Of a stretch of DNA of 34,205 nucleotides, positions 8,036 through 16,391 are shown in pieces; position 1 is the first letter of the stretch, and every line of letters starts with the position of its first letter. The position numbers and the translations under genes are program-made. This DNA is from Cohnella nanjingensis. Lineage in GTDB: Bacteria > Bacillota > Bacilli > Paenibacillales > Paenibacillaceae. The notes below the pieces were generated by a model. The model saw nothing but the letters and a program-made list of their open reading frames with translations. It had not been told where the DNA came from and ran no database searches. The stretch lies in assembly GCF_014212125.1 (NCBI RefSeq), contig NZ_JACJVP010000053.1, positions 1 through 34,205 of the forward strand, written 5' to 3'.

Positions 8036-8938
8036 TCACCCTTTCAGCGAACCGATCATCACCCCTTTGACAAAATACTTTTGCGCAAACGGGTAAATAC
8101 ATAGAACCGGCAAGCTGGATATGATAATAATTCCGTATTTGACGGACTCGGCCAGAAACGTTTTTTCCGCCATGTCCTGGTCCACAATCCCGAGATCCAG
8201 TTGCTGCATCATCTGCGTCTGGCTCGTCAGTATTTCCCTCAGTACCAATTGCAGCGGGATGTAATTGCGGTCGTTCAAATAAATCAGCGCGTTAAAGAAC
8301 GAGTTCCAATTGCCGACAGCGGTAAAGACGATCAACACGGCAATAATGGCTTTGGACAGCGGCAAGACAATTCTCGTAAAATAGCCGATATTGCCGCAGC
8401 CGTCCATCTTCGCCGCTTCGAACAGCTCCGCGGGTATCGTCGATTGGAAGAACGTTCTCGTAATAATGATGTTCCACATGCTGACGCTTCCGAGAAGGAT
8501 GACAATAAGCGGATTATTGATCAGGTGCAAATCTCTAACCAGCAAGTAAGTTGGGATCAGCCCCCCGCTAATAAACATCGGGATAATAAACAACGTCACA
8601 ATAAAACCCCGGCCGACCATATCCCGACGAGAGAAAGCGTATGCCGTCATCAAGGTCAGACTGACGCTGAGCGTCGATCCCCCGATCGTATACAAAACCG
8701 TATTGCGATAACCGATCCAAAGCTGCTTGTATTCGAAAATAAGCTGGTAACCTTTCAAATTCATCCCCTTGGGAAATAAAAACACCCTTCCCGTTCCGAC
8801 TGCGGAAGGGTCGCTGAAGGAAGCGATCACGATAAAATACATGGGATACAGCACAATGATCAGCATCGCAATCAGATAGATGCCGTTCATCCAATCGTAT
8901 ACCTTGTCGGATCGGCTTCTGCGCGTTGTGTCCGCCAC
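8036..8938 (-). CDS. Carbohydrate ABC transporter permease, LplC/YtcP type
   Basis: A 300-residue inner-membrane permease with about six hydrophobic segments. The EAA loop that docks the ATPase is EAAKMDG at residues 174-180, followed by RIVLPLSKA. The C-terminus ends in KGVMIGSLKG, typical of this family. The start is GTG 8938, fourteen bases after the stop of the LplB-like gene and preceded by AGGCGGGGATCAGG. It pairs with that protein to form the membrane channel for an oligosaccharide importer. No ATPase gene is nearby. In these systems a shared MsmX-type ATPase encoded elsewhere usually serves, which is family knowledge, not visible here. Confidence 0.95.
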   Translation of the reverse strand: MADTTRRSRSDKVYDWMNGIYLIAMLIIVLYPMYFIVIASFSDPSAVGTGRVFLFPKGMNLKGYQLIFEYKQLWIGYRNTVLYTIGGSTLSVSLTLMTAYAFSRRDMVGRGFIVTLFIIPMFISGGLIPTYLLVRDLHLINNPLIVILLGSVSMWNIIITRTFFQSTIPAELFEAAKMDGCGNIGYFTRIVLPLSKAIIAVLIVFTAVGNWNSFFNALIYLNDRNYIPLQLVLREILTSQTQMMQQLDLGIVDQDMAEKTFLAESVKYGIIIISSLPVLCIYPFAQKYFVKGVMIGSLKG

Positions 8939-8952
8939 CCTGATCCCCGCCT

Positions 8953-9912
8953 TTAGAAAATTCCGTTTTGCCCCAGTCTTTTGGCCAATTGGTTCACCGA
9001 CAGCAATAAGATCAAATTCACGACCGAATTGAATAGTCCTACCGCTGCGGAGAAGCTGTACTGGGACTGCAACAAGCCTACCTTGTAAACATAAGTGGAA
9101 ATGACTTCGGAGGCGCCCAGATTTAGTGCGTTTTGCATCAAGAACGCTTTTTCAAAACCGATGCCTAAGATACCGCCGCAGTTTAAGATAAGCAAAGTGA
9201 CGATCGTCGGCAATATCGAAGGCAGATCGATATACCACGCCCTCTGAAATTTATTGGCTCCATCCACGACGGCCGCCTCGTGCAGCGAAGTATCCACGCC
9301 CGATAATGCCGCCAAATAGATGATGCTGCCCCAGCCCATTCCCTGCCAAACGCCGGACCATACATACAGATGCCCGAACGAGCCGGGATCGGACAGAATC
9401 ATGAGCGGACCGCTTGTAATGCCCATGCCGTTCAGAAGCTGACTGACGATCCCTAACCGCGGAGCCAGAAATACATTAAGCATACCGACCAACACGACCG
9501 TCGATATAAAATGAGGAGCGTAAGTGATCGTTTGCACGAGGCTCTTCAATCGCTTGCTGTTCGCGCTATTCAGCGCCAAAGCGAGAATAATCGGGATGGG
9601 AAAACCCGCAAGCAAGGCGTATAAGCCTAGCGACAGCGTATTTTGGATTAACCCCCAAAACACGTCCAGCTCGAAAAATCGTTCGAAATGGTACAGCCCT
9701 ACCCAATCGCTTCCCCATATGCCTTTGACCGGCTTAAAGTTCTCGAAGGCGATCAGAACGCCGTATAACGGTACGTACTCGAACAGAATGACGTAAATGA
9801 GCGCAGGAAGGACCAGAACGTACAAGCCGATGTTTTCTTTCACTTTGAACCATTTCCTGCTGAATAGACGTTTCGGGGTTTGCGCCCGGATCGCCGGATT
9901 CGGATTGATCAT
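8953..9912 (-). CDS. Carbohydrate ABC transporter permease, LplB type
   Basis: A 319-residue permease with six predicted membrane spans; the first is IGLYVLVLPALIYVILF. The EAA motif is EAAVVDG (residues 212-218), followed by YIDLPSILPTI. The ATG at 9912 has GGGAGG upstream with good spacing. It lies 105 bp after the solute-binding lipoprotein gene and 14 bp before the partner permease, so the three are the core importer of the operon. LplB-type permeases carry complex oligosaccharides such as rhamnogalacturonan, mannan or glucuronoxylan fragments in relatives; the cargo here is not known. Confidence 0.95.
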   Translation of the reverse strand: MINPNPAIRAQTPKRLFSRKWFKVKENIGLYVLVLPALIYVILFEYVPLYGVLIAFENFKPVKGIWGSDWVGLYHFERFFELDVFWGLIQNTLSLGLYALLAGFPIPIILALALNSANSKRLKSLVQTITYAPHFISTVVLVGMLNVFLAPRLGIVSQLLNGMGITSGPLMILSDPGSFGHLYVWSGVWQGMGWGSIIYLAALSGVDTSLHEAAVVDGANKFQRAWYIDLPSILPTIVTLLILNCGGILGIGFEKAFLMQNALNLGASEVISTYVYKVGLLQSQYSFSAAVGLFNSVVNLILLLSVNQLAKRLGQNGIF

Positions 9913-10017
9913 GCTGCATTCCTCCCGTACATTCGTCGGATGCGGACATCGGGCAACAGCCCGGTTAGGCGAGTCCGCTCTGAATATGCGTAGCTGCCTA
10001 ACCGAATTTTCTGCCGC

Positions 10018-11670
10018 TTACTTGCCCAACTGGCTGGCCGCGTCCAACTGCTTCTGATTCAGCTGCATGTACTCATCCAGACCGAGGCTGTCCAGCTTCT
10101 TCACATAGGCGTCCCAGTCGTCATCCACGTTGTTCTTGCCCGCAATCCAGCCTGCAACGGTCGTCTTGATATAGTCGTTGATTGCTTTGTCCAGATCCAA
10201 CAGACGCTGCTTTTCCATGTCATTCAGCAGCCCGGCCGGAACGGGCGGATAGTTCAAGCTTTTGGCAGGCAAAGCTTTTTTGTAAATATGGTCGTACGCC
10301 CATTCCCTTGTGCCTTCTTTGTTGACATTTTCGTTGACAATATTGTTTTTGAACATGTTCTCGTCGAGCAGAGCGATGCCGTAATTGCCGAGCCCCTTAT
10401 CGGCTTCCGCATCGATTTTCTGATTCGTCAATTGATATTTGCCGTCAGCTGTTTGGGTCCATGCTGCGCCTTCTTTGCCGTAGTTCATCGTCATGGACCA
10501 TTCCGGCTCCGCCAGCATATCCGCCAGTCTGGCCGAAGCGACGGGATATTTATTGTTTTTGAAAATAACAAAGTTCCTCGGCCAGATGCTGCGGGTTTGA
10601 CGGCGGATCAGCGGCTGTTTGCCGTTGGGCGATTGAAGCGGAGCCATCGGGTACCACCATTTCCCGTCCATGTAGTTTTCGTTCTGATCGTTATAGGAGG
10701 TCATGGAACCGACGATAGGCGGGCTGGACGATATGGCGGCCGTATATTTGCCCCAGTCGTCCGTGAAAGCCTCCGGAACGATTAGGCCGTTCTTGTACAG
10801 GTCGGCCAAGTAGCGGATCGGCTCCTTCAAGTCCGGGTTCGTGGCCTGCGATTTGAACTTGCCGTCCTCGACTATAAAGTAGCTTCCCGGCGTATAAACG
10901 CCGAACGAACCGTACAGATCGAACTGCCCGCCGATGTTGTTGCCGTACTGGATGTAATACGGCGTCACGTTTTTGGGAATGGAGCCTTTGCCGGCATTCT
11001 CTTTAAAAGCCATAAGCACGCTTTTGAACTCTTCCGTTGTGGTCGGTATCTTCAAACCGAGCTCATCCAGCCATTTCCGGTTGATTAACCATTGATCCCG
11101 CAAATTGTAGCTGTACTCGTCGATTGCCACATACGGAAAGCCGTACAATTTGCCGTCCGGCATCAGCGCCTGCCGCTTCAGATCCGGATTGGACTCGAAG
11201 AACTTGCTCCAGTTCGGCGCATACTGCAGGAGATTGTCGACGCCGACGATATCCTTCGCATCGACCGCATCGGAGATCGCCTGCGGGGAAGGGTCCATTC
11301 GCAGCATAATGTCCGGATAATCCCGGCTGCTGAACATCAAATTGACCTTTTCCACATCGCTGTACACCTTCAGATTGATTTTGATATTCGTTTTCTCTTC
11401 GATTTTTTTCCAAATCTCGTATTTCGTAAAATCTCCCATGTGGGCGCCGTACAAGATGCCGACGTTTAATGTGATCGGAGTTGCCGCAATCGGATAACCC
11501 GTCGCATTCGTTACGCCGCCATCCAGCAGCTGCGTCTCGCCGCCGCTGCCCTTCGAGGCCGGCGCGCTCTCTCCGGCATTGCCGGCGCTATCCGAACAAC
11601 CGATCAGCATGCCGCCGAGCATTGCCGTACAGACCATTCCGGTAACAAGCCTGATCAACTTCCCGCTCAC
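10018..11670 (-). CDS. Extracellular solute-binding lipoprotein, LplA-like
   Basis: A lipoprotein of about 550 residues. The signal peptide runs to the lipobox MLIGC, after which the cysteine is lipidated, then a Ser/Gly-rich linker and a two-lobed binding domain. GTG at 11670 is preferred over the longer frame to 11691 because GGGGGGAG lies just before it. It is the first gene of the minus-strand transport operon and delivers the oligosaccharide to the two permeases. It is clearly paralogous to the lipoprotein encoded at 14499-16109: both share RDQWLIN-KWLD-LGLK, PEAFTDDWG and FKNNKYP-A-ARLAD blocks. A full-consensus cre site lies about 50 bp upstream, so glucose repression by CcpA is expected. 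Confidence 0.95.
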   Translation of the reverse strand: MSGKLIRLVTGMVCTAMLGGMLIGCSDSAGNAGESAPASKGSGGETQLLDGGVTNATGYPIAATPITLNVGILYGAHMGDFTKYEIWKKIEEKTNIKINLKVYSDVEKVNLMFSSRDYPDIMLRMDPSPQAISDAVDAKDIVGVDNLLQYAPNWSKFFESNPDLKRQALMPDGKLYGFPYVAIDEYSYNLRDQWLINRKWLDELGLKIPTTTEEFKSVLMAFKENAGKGSIPKNVTPYYIQYGNNIGGQFDLYGSFGVYTPGSYFIVEDGKFKSQATNPDLKEPIRYLADLYKNGLIVPEAFTDDWGKYTAAISSSPPIVGSMTSYNDQNENYMDGKWWYPMAPLQSPNGKQPLIRRQTRSIWPRNFVIFKNNKYPVASARLADMLAEPEWSMTMNYGKEGAAWTQTADGKYQLTNQKIDAEADKGLGNYGIALLDENMFKNNIVNENVNKEGTREWAYDHIYKKALPAKSLNYPPVPAGLLNDMEKQRLLDLDKAINDYIKTTVAGWIAGKNNVDDDWDAYVKKLDSLGLDEYMQLNQKQLDAASQLGK

Positions 11671-11716
11671 TTGCACTCCCCCCAAAATCATATGGATTCA
11701 TTCCTGGCACCTTGCT

Positions 11717-11730
11717 TGTAATCGTTTACA
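11717..11730 (-). promoter_or_regulatory. CcpA catabolite-responsive element (cre)
   Basis: On the minus strand the site reads TGTAAACGATTACA, which fits all 14 positions of the degenerate consensus TGWAANCGNTNWCA. It lies 46 bp before the GTG of the solute-binding gene, near the expected transcription start, where it would repress. No clear -35/-10 pair could be picked in the 11731-11793 stretch. Confidence 0.75.
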
Positions 11731-11909
11731 CCTTTTGCGGATCGATCGCTTCCTCAGGCTAGCAGATGTGCCGCGGGAGCGTAAATATGTCGTTATCTGG
11801 CGATATGCTTCCCTTCCACAGGCCGGATAACCAAGCGCCGCAGCGCTTCCGCCGGCATAAACGGCTTCCCGAGCGGGTACGGTATGCCATCCTCGAATCG
11901 TGTGCGAAG

Positions 11910-11970
11910 CAATAAAACAGCCGGCTTTCGTTCATCGCGCATCGACGACGCGATTTTAACGAAAGCCGGC
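11910..11970 (-). terminator. Nested-hairpin terminator after the membrane AraC gene
   Basis: Perfect 13-bp arms GCCGGCTTTCGTT (11920-11932) and AACGAAAGCCGGC (11958-11970) enclose an inner ATCGCG/CGCGAT stem. On the minus strand the hairpin is followed by TGTTTTATT. It lies 38 bp past the stop of the AraC-family gene and separates that gene from the downstream transport operon. The 11671-12007 gap holds this element and the cre site but no convincing gene. Confidence 0.8.
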
Positions 11971-12007
11971 CTTACTTCAAGCTGAACGAGGGTATAAGAA
12001 GAACCTC

Positions 12008-14281
12008 TCAATATCCATCATACATCACTTTACGGAATGCTCCCGGCGTCGTGCCGACTTCTTTCTTAAACTTGCGTACGAAGCTCGAAACGTCGCAGTA
12101 CCCGATCTCGGAGACGATCTCGACCAGCGGCTTCTCCGTAGAGCTGAGCAACTGTTTGGCTTTTTCGATACGCAAGTAATTGATGTGATCGGAGACGTTC
12201 TGCCCGGAACATTTCTTGAAATAATAGCTTAAATTGGACAGAGACATGGCAAAATGATCCGCCATGTGCTGGACGGTGAAGTTTGAGTCCTGATAGTTTT
12301 TTTCGATATAGGCGACCAATTGCTGAAGCAGCTCTTGATCGTGCTTTTCGCGATTTTCCTTGATGTACTTGCATAGGGCATGACAAACCTCGTTGACGCT
12401 TCGCCCAAGCTCCTTCACGGTTTCGAATTGGGCGAGCGAAATGACGTCGATATAGCCTTTGTCCAGCCCGACAAACTTTTTGTTGATCAACTGCATCGTT
12501 TTGAGCACGGTATTGATAATATCGAAGCAAAGACAACGGGCTTCGAACAAAGGCATGCTGCTTCCTGTGATCCGTTCGGTCAGCATCGTTACCGTTAAGG
12601 TAATTTGCTCCGTGTTGCCTTCGATAATGGACAATTCAAGCAGTTTCAGTTCTTCTACCGGATAAGGAAAGTCCGTTGCGGCGGTGGTTTGAATCTCTTC
12701 GAAGTAAATGATTTGGTCCGTTCCTTTGACCAGCCTGTAATCGAGCGCCGTATACGCCTCGATGCAGGATTTGCCGAGCTGTCCCGTCACCTCGCAGTCG
12801 TTGCCGACACCCACGGCAACGTTGGCGCCCAGCCGGTTCATCATCGTCCGCTGCATCTGCGTTAACGTATCATGCAGCGCCTCCCGGCTCGACTCTCGGT
12901 TATTCGTCAATATAAAAATCAGATGATGATTGTCGACGTTCAATCGCCCGTATCCTTCGATTCCGTCTGGAAGCGTCCTTTCCAGCAGCTCGACGAGTTC
13001 ATGAAGCGAGGGTGCGTACGGCTCGCGCAGCCGATCCGAATAGGCCGAGAAGAAGATGGCGACGCGAAAATAGCGGTTGCTGAAGGAGATGCCGATCTCT
13101 CTCCCCTTATCGTTGAAGTCCTCCGCATCCGGGAAAGCACCGCGTAGCAGGTTGTTCAACAAGAAGTCTTTGACCGCGCCGTGATTGCCTTTGACCTGTT
13201 CGTTCAACAGCTTGTTCTTATGATTGATCCGATGAATCGTCATCCGTACCGCTTCAAGCTCGTTTCCAGCTTCGGAGACGTTCCCGGCCTCGGATTCCGC
13301 AAACAAGCGCAGTTGGCGGATCGGGCGGTAATTCACCCGCATATTGAACAGAATCAGCAGACCGACAGCGAACATAATAACAAGGAGCGTCCTCAGGAAG
13401 GCGTTCTTGGCCGCGAATACTTGGCTCATCGCTTCTTGGACCGGCATGTCCATCAAGTAGCTCCATCCGGTGTCCGGAGACTGGATATAAGAAACGAAGC
13501 TGGACGAGGAGCCGATCCTGGTTACGCTCGAATTCTCCGTCCGATCCGGTTGAATCAAAGCCAGCAGCTCCGCCTCGTCGGGACGATTGATCTCCTTATA
13601 CGAGGCGACGATCTTGCGGTCCGGATTGATCGCCATGATATTACCTTTACCGCTGCCCATAATCTGTTGAAAGGCCTGCTCCCGGATCACAAACAACACC
13701 ATGCGCTTGTCGTAATTGGAACTGTTGGGGACAAGATAGTTCACGATACGCCCCAATTCGCCGCCTCCGACTTCGCGGTCCGGTACCCAAACCTCATTGC
13801 CGTTCGCGTTCCGGACTGCGGTGCGGAATTGTTCCTCCGAGATCGCGCCGCTATAATACGTCGTCAAAAATTCCTTCATCGAGTACGTACGCGTTGAGGA
13901 TACAAACCCGTTCAGCTGGTTGTAATAAACGACAACATCGCTTACAAAGTTGCTGCCGGAAATGTAGCTTTTCAATTGCTTGATGCCTCTGGACACATTA
14001 TACGGACCTTCGCCGATCTGCTGAGTAGTCAAGTCCGAATTGCTGTAAATTTGATAAGCGATGGTGTTCATCCCGGTAATATTCGTATCGACGGCGGTGA
14101 CGACATGCTGGAGAATATTGACGTTGTTCTTGATCACTTCTTCTTTCAACAGATGGAAGAAATAATTGTAGACCAGCATCGTGATAGCCGCAAGAGGAAT
14201 GGCCAGCACCAGCATATAGGAGACCAGATAGCGCAGAAATAATCCGTTTTTCTGCCATACTTTTCGTTTGGTCCGCAGCAT
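12008..14281 (-). CDS. Membrane-anchored AraC family sensor-regulator
   Basis: About 757 residues. A first membrane span (FLRYLVSYMLVLAIPLAAIT) lies near residues 15-38, then a ~250-residue extracytoplasmic Cache-like sensor, a second span (FLRTLLVIMFAVGLLILF), and a cytoplasmic linker with a region like that of YesN-type proteins. The last ~100 residues form an AraC DNA-binding domain, with FTVQHMADHFAMSLSNLSYYFKK and EIVSEIGYCDVSSFVRKFKK as its two helix-turn-helix units. ATG 14281 is chosen because GAGGGGGGACGAAT precedes it; the frame is open 24 codons further. It lies between the transport operon and a divergent solute-binding gene, both likely targets. Such one-protein sensors detect an extracellular ligand and act without a kinase; the ligand is unknown. 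Confidence 0.92.
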   Translation of the reverse strand: MLRTKRKVWQKNGLFLRYLVSYMLVLAIPLAAITMLVYNYFFHLLKEEVIKNNVNILQHVVTAVDTNITGMNTIAYQIYSNSDLTTQQIGEGPYNVSRGIKQLKSYISGSNFVSDVVVYYNQLNGFVSSTRTYSMKEFLTTYYSGAISEEQFRTAVRNANGNEVWVPDREVGGGELGRIVNYLVPNSSNYDKRMVLFVIREQAFQQIMGSGKGNIMAINPDRKIVASYKEINRPDEAELLALIQPDRTENSSVTRIGSSSSFVSYIQSPDTGWSYLMDMPVQEAMSQVFAAKNAFLRTLLVIMFAVGLLILFNMRVNYRPIRQLRLFAESEAGNVSEAGNELEAVRMTIHRINHKNKLLNEQVKGNHGAVKDFLLNNLLRGAFPDAEDFNDKGREIGISFSNRYFRVAIFFSAYSDRLREPYAPSLHELVELLERTLPDGIEGYGRLNVDNHHLIFILTNNRESSREALHDTLTQMQRTMMNRLGANVAVGVGNDCEVTGQLGKSCIEAYTALDYRLVKGTDQIIYFEEIQTTAATDFPYPVEELKLLELSIIEGNTEQITLTVTMLTERITGSSMPLFEARCLCFDIINTVLKTMQLINKKFVGLDKGYIDVISLAQFETVKELGRSVNEVCHALCKYIKENREKHDQELLQQLVAYIEKNYQDSNFTVQHMADHFAMSLSNLSYYFKKCSGQNVSDHINYLRIEKAKQLLSSTEKPLVEIVSEIGYCDVSSFVRKFKKEVGTTPGAFRKVMYDGY

Positions 14282-14425
14282 ATTCGTCCCCCCTCTTGAA
14301 AGCCCTTTCAACATTTGATTACTAAAATAACGCATTCTTCCGCTATTGTACATCCGTTGAACGTCAAATCTTCATTTTGGAACAATGGCCTATGCCCCAA
14401 AAGCCGCATATTTACGAGAAGAATA

Positions 14426-14450
14426 AGCGCCTGTTATGATAATAGGCGCT
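14426..14450 (+). promoter_or_regulatory. Inverted repeat, candidate operator before the second solute-binding gene
   Basis: AGCGCCTGTTAT and ATAATAGGCGCT flank a single G, an 12-bp inverted repeat with one mismatch. The one-base gap makes a DNA-level operator more likely than an RNA hairpin. A TATGAT hexamer that could be a -10 box lies in its centre, 50-60 bp before the TTG start. It may be the binding site of the adjacent AraC-family protein; that is inference. The rest of 14282-14498 holds no recognised element. Confidence 0.45.
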
Positions 14451-14498
14451 ATTGGATTCAACCGATGAACCGCAGCAAATGGGGGAGGGGATAGAGAC

Positions 14499-16109
14499 TT
14501 GAGCAAGAGGATCGGATGGCTTCTCGCCTCGTTATCGTTGGCAATCCTGATTGCGGGATGTTGGCATACGGCCAGCACCGGTTCACCCAGCGCTTCTAAC
14601 GGCTACCGGCAAACGGCAAGCAATCCGATTATGGAGAACGGAGTCGCCGTCCATTTATCCGGGTATCCGATCGTAAGCGACCCGATTACGCTGAAGACCG
14701 TTGTCGTCACCTCGTTAAAAGGCGACTATAATCAATCGAAATTTTTTCAGGCGTTGGAGAAGAAGAGCGGCATTCATCTCGATATCCGGCAAATTTCTGT
14801 AGACAACCAGGATAAGCTGAACCTGATGTTCGCTTCCAAGCAATACCCCGATCTGATGCTGCGATCCGACATATCGCCGCATCAGATGGCCATGGCGCAA
14901 AGCGCCGGGGATATCGTAGCGTTTTCGGATATGCTGGAATTTGCGCCCAATTGGATGAAAGCGTTGCAGAAGGATCCGTCCGCTCAAAAAGCGATGACGG
15001 CCGAAGACGGCAAGATTTACAGTCTTGGGCTTATTCAGCAAGACAACGTCTATTTGGGCATACGCGACCAATGGCTGATCAACAAGAAATGGCTGGATCA
15101 GCTTGGTTTGAAGGTACCGGAAACAACCGAACAATTTGTTTATGCGCTTGCGCAATTCAAAGCAAATGCCGGAATCGGAGACATTCCGCAGGATGTTATC
15201 CCCTATTATTTTCGTTGGGATCAGTATGTGGGCGGTCCATTGGACTTGTACGGCGGTTCCTTCGGCATTCTGGTGCCGGACGAAAACTATGTGACGGTCG
15301 AGAACGGCAAGGTCCGATTCCAGGCCATGAACCCGGCAATCCGGCAACCGCTGGCCTACTTGCACAGGCTGTATGACGAAGGCTTGATCCCTCCCGAAGC
15401 ATTCACGGACGACTGGGGCGCCTATTACGCCAAATTGATGGCCGAACCGGAGCTCGTCGGATCGATCGAAGCCTACAGCAATCCGAATCCCGACGTCTAT
15501 GTGCCCATGTTTCCGCCCAAAGCGCCTGGTGTCTCGAAGCCGTTGTATCGTCGGCAGACCGTGTTCGTCCGCAACAATCAGTTCACCATCTTCAAGAACA
15601 ATAAGTACCCGATCGCTACGGCCCGGCTGGCGGACTTGCTGGCCGATCCCGATTGGACCGTTCAGGAGATGTATGGCTTGTTCGGCGAGGGAACGAAGAA
15701 AAACGATGACGGCACGTACGACATTTTGCCGCAAAGCGGGAACGCAGGAGATGTCCCCAATGTGGACGCCATATCGGCCATGACGCCGGAGCTGGCTGCC
15801 CGACTCCGCTACCTGCCGGGAAGCAACAACGACAACCGTTCCCGGGCCGTAGCGATGTATGAGCCGATTGTCGCTCCGATCGAGATGTTTTTTCCCAATT
15901 ACATCAACTATTCGCTCGACGACCGCGACAAGCTGACGCAATTGCAGTTGAACATCAAAGCCTATGTCAGGCAGACCTTTATTCATTGGGTCGTCGAAGG
16001 CGGCATCGAGCAGGAATGGGATTCCTATGTTGCGAGACTTAAGAGCCTGCACGCGGATGAGATGATCGCGATCATGCAGAAAGGCCTGGACGAATATAAC
16101 AAGACGTGA
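14499..16109 (+). CDS. Second extracellular solute-binding lipoprotein, LplA-like
   Basis: A 536-residue lipoprotein with signal peptide SKRIGWLLASLSLAILIAGC, where the cysteine ends the lipobox. The start is TTG at 14499, fixed by GGGGGAGGGG eight bases upstream. Its binding domain is paralogous to the lipoprotein at 10018-11670 (shared RDQWLINKKWLDQLGLK, PEAFTDDWG and FKNNKYPIATARLADLL). It has no permease genes of its own and is transcribed alone, divergent from the membrane sensor AraC gene. It may feed the same permeases with another substrate, or present ligand to the sensor. Both ideas are inference. A hairpin terminator follows about 140 bp downstream. Confidence 0.93.
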   Translation: MSKRIGWLLASLSLAILIAGCWHTASTGSPSASNGYRQTASNPIMENGVAVHLSGYPIVSDPITLKTVVVTSLKGDYNQSKFFQALEKKSGIHLDIRQISVDNQDKLNLMFASKQYPDLMLRSDISPHQMAMAQSAGDIVAFSDMLEFAPNWMKALQKDPSAQKAMTAEDGKIYSLGLIQQDNVYLGIRDQWLINKKWLDQLGLKVPETTEQFVYALAQFKANAGIGDIPQDVIPYYFRWDQYVGGPLDLYGGSFGILVPDENYVTVENGKVRFQAMNPAIRQPLAYLHRLYDEGLIPPEAFTDDWGAYYAKLMAEPELVGSIEAYSNPNPDVYVPMFPPKAPGVSKPLYRRQTVFVRNNQFTIFKNNKYPIATARLADLLADPDWTVQEMYGLFGEGTKKNDDGTYDILPQSGNAGDVPNVDAISAMTPELAARLRYLPGSNNDNRSRAVAMYEPIVAPIEMFFPNYINYSLDDRDKLTQLQLNIKAYVRQTFIHWVVEGGIEQEWDSYVARLKSLHADEMIAIMQKGLDEYNKT

Positions 16110-16249
16110 TTCTCTTCCCCTCGTTCCAAGCGGTCATATCCATAAAATCGCGAATCACGACCAATCGATGACCGAGTTCAGCTCGCGTCGTTTGACCCGG
16201 CTGCAAGGACTGCAGATAGATCGCTCAGATCAAAATAACGCGAAATGAA

Positions 16250-16297
16250 GAAATGACGGCGTTAGGGAGGTTATCCCCGCGCCGCCATTTCTCGTTT
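16250..16297 (+). terminator. Hairpin terminator downstream of the second lipoprotein gene
   Basis: Arms GAAATGACGGCG (16250-16261) and CGCCGCCATTTC (16280-16291) pair over 12 bp with one mismatch, followed by TCGTTTTCC. It lies in the 282-bp gap between the lipoprotein gene and the convergent metallo-hydrolase gene. Nothing else in the gap is convincing. Confidence 0.6.
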
Positions 16298-16391
16298 TCC
16301 ATCCACTGCTGCTTTCTTAAGCAGATTATGGGCGAGTTTGACTTCGAGAATTTTGAACAATGGTGTCGCGAAAACGGCCCTTCTCCTATCC

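Noticed and set aside
11793..12011. A 72-codon minus-strand frame
   Set aside because: It contains the nested terminator hairpin, has no ribosome binding site and no recognisable domain.
14715..16052. A 445-codon minus-strand open frame
   Set aside because: Antisense shadow of the second solute-binding lipoprotein gene, which has a clear signal peptide and lipobox.
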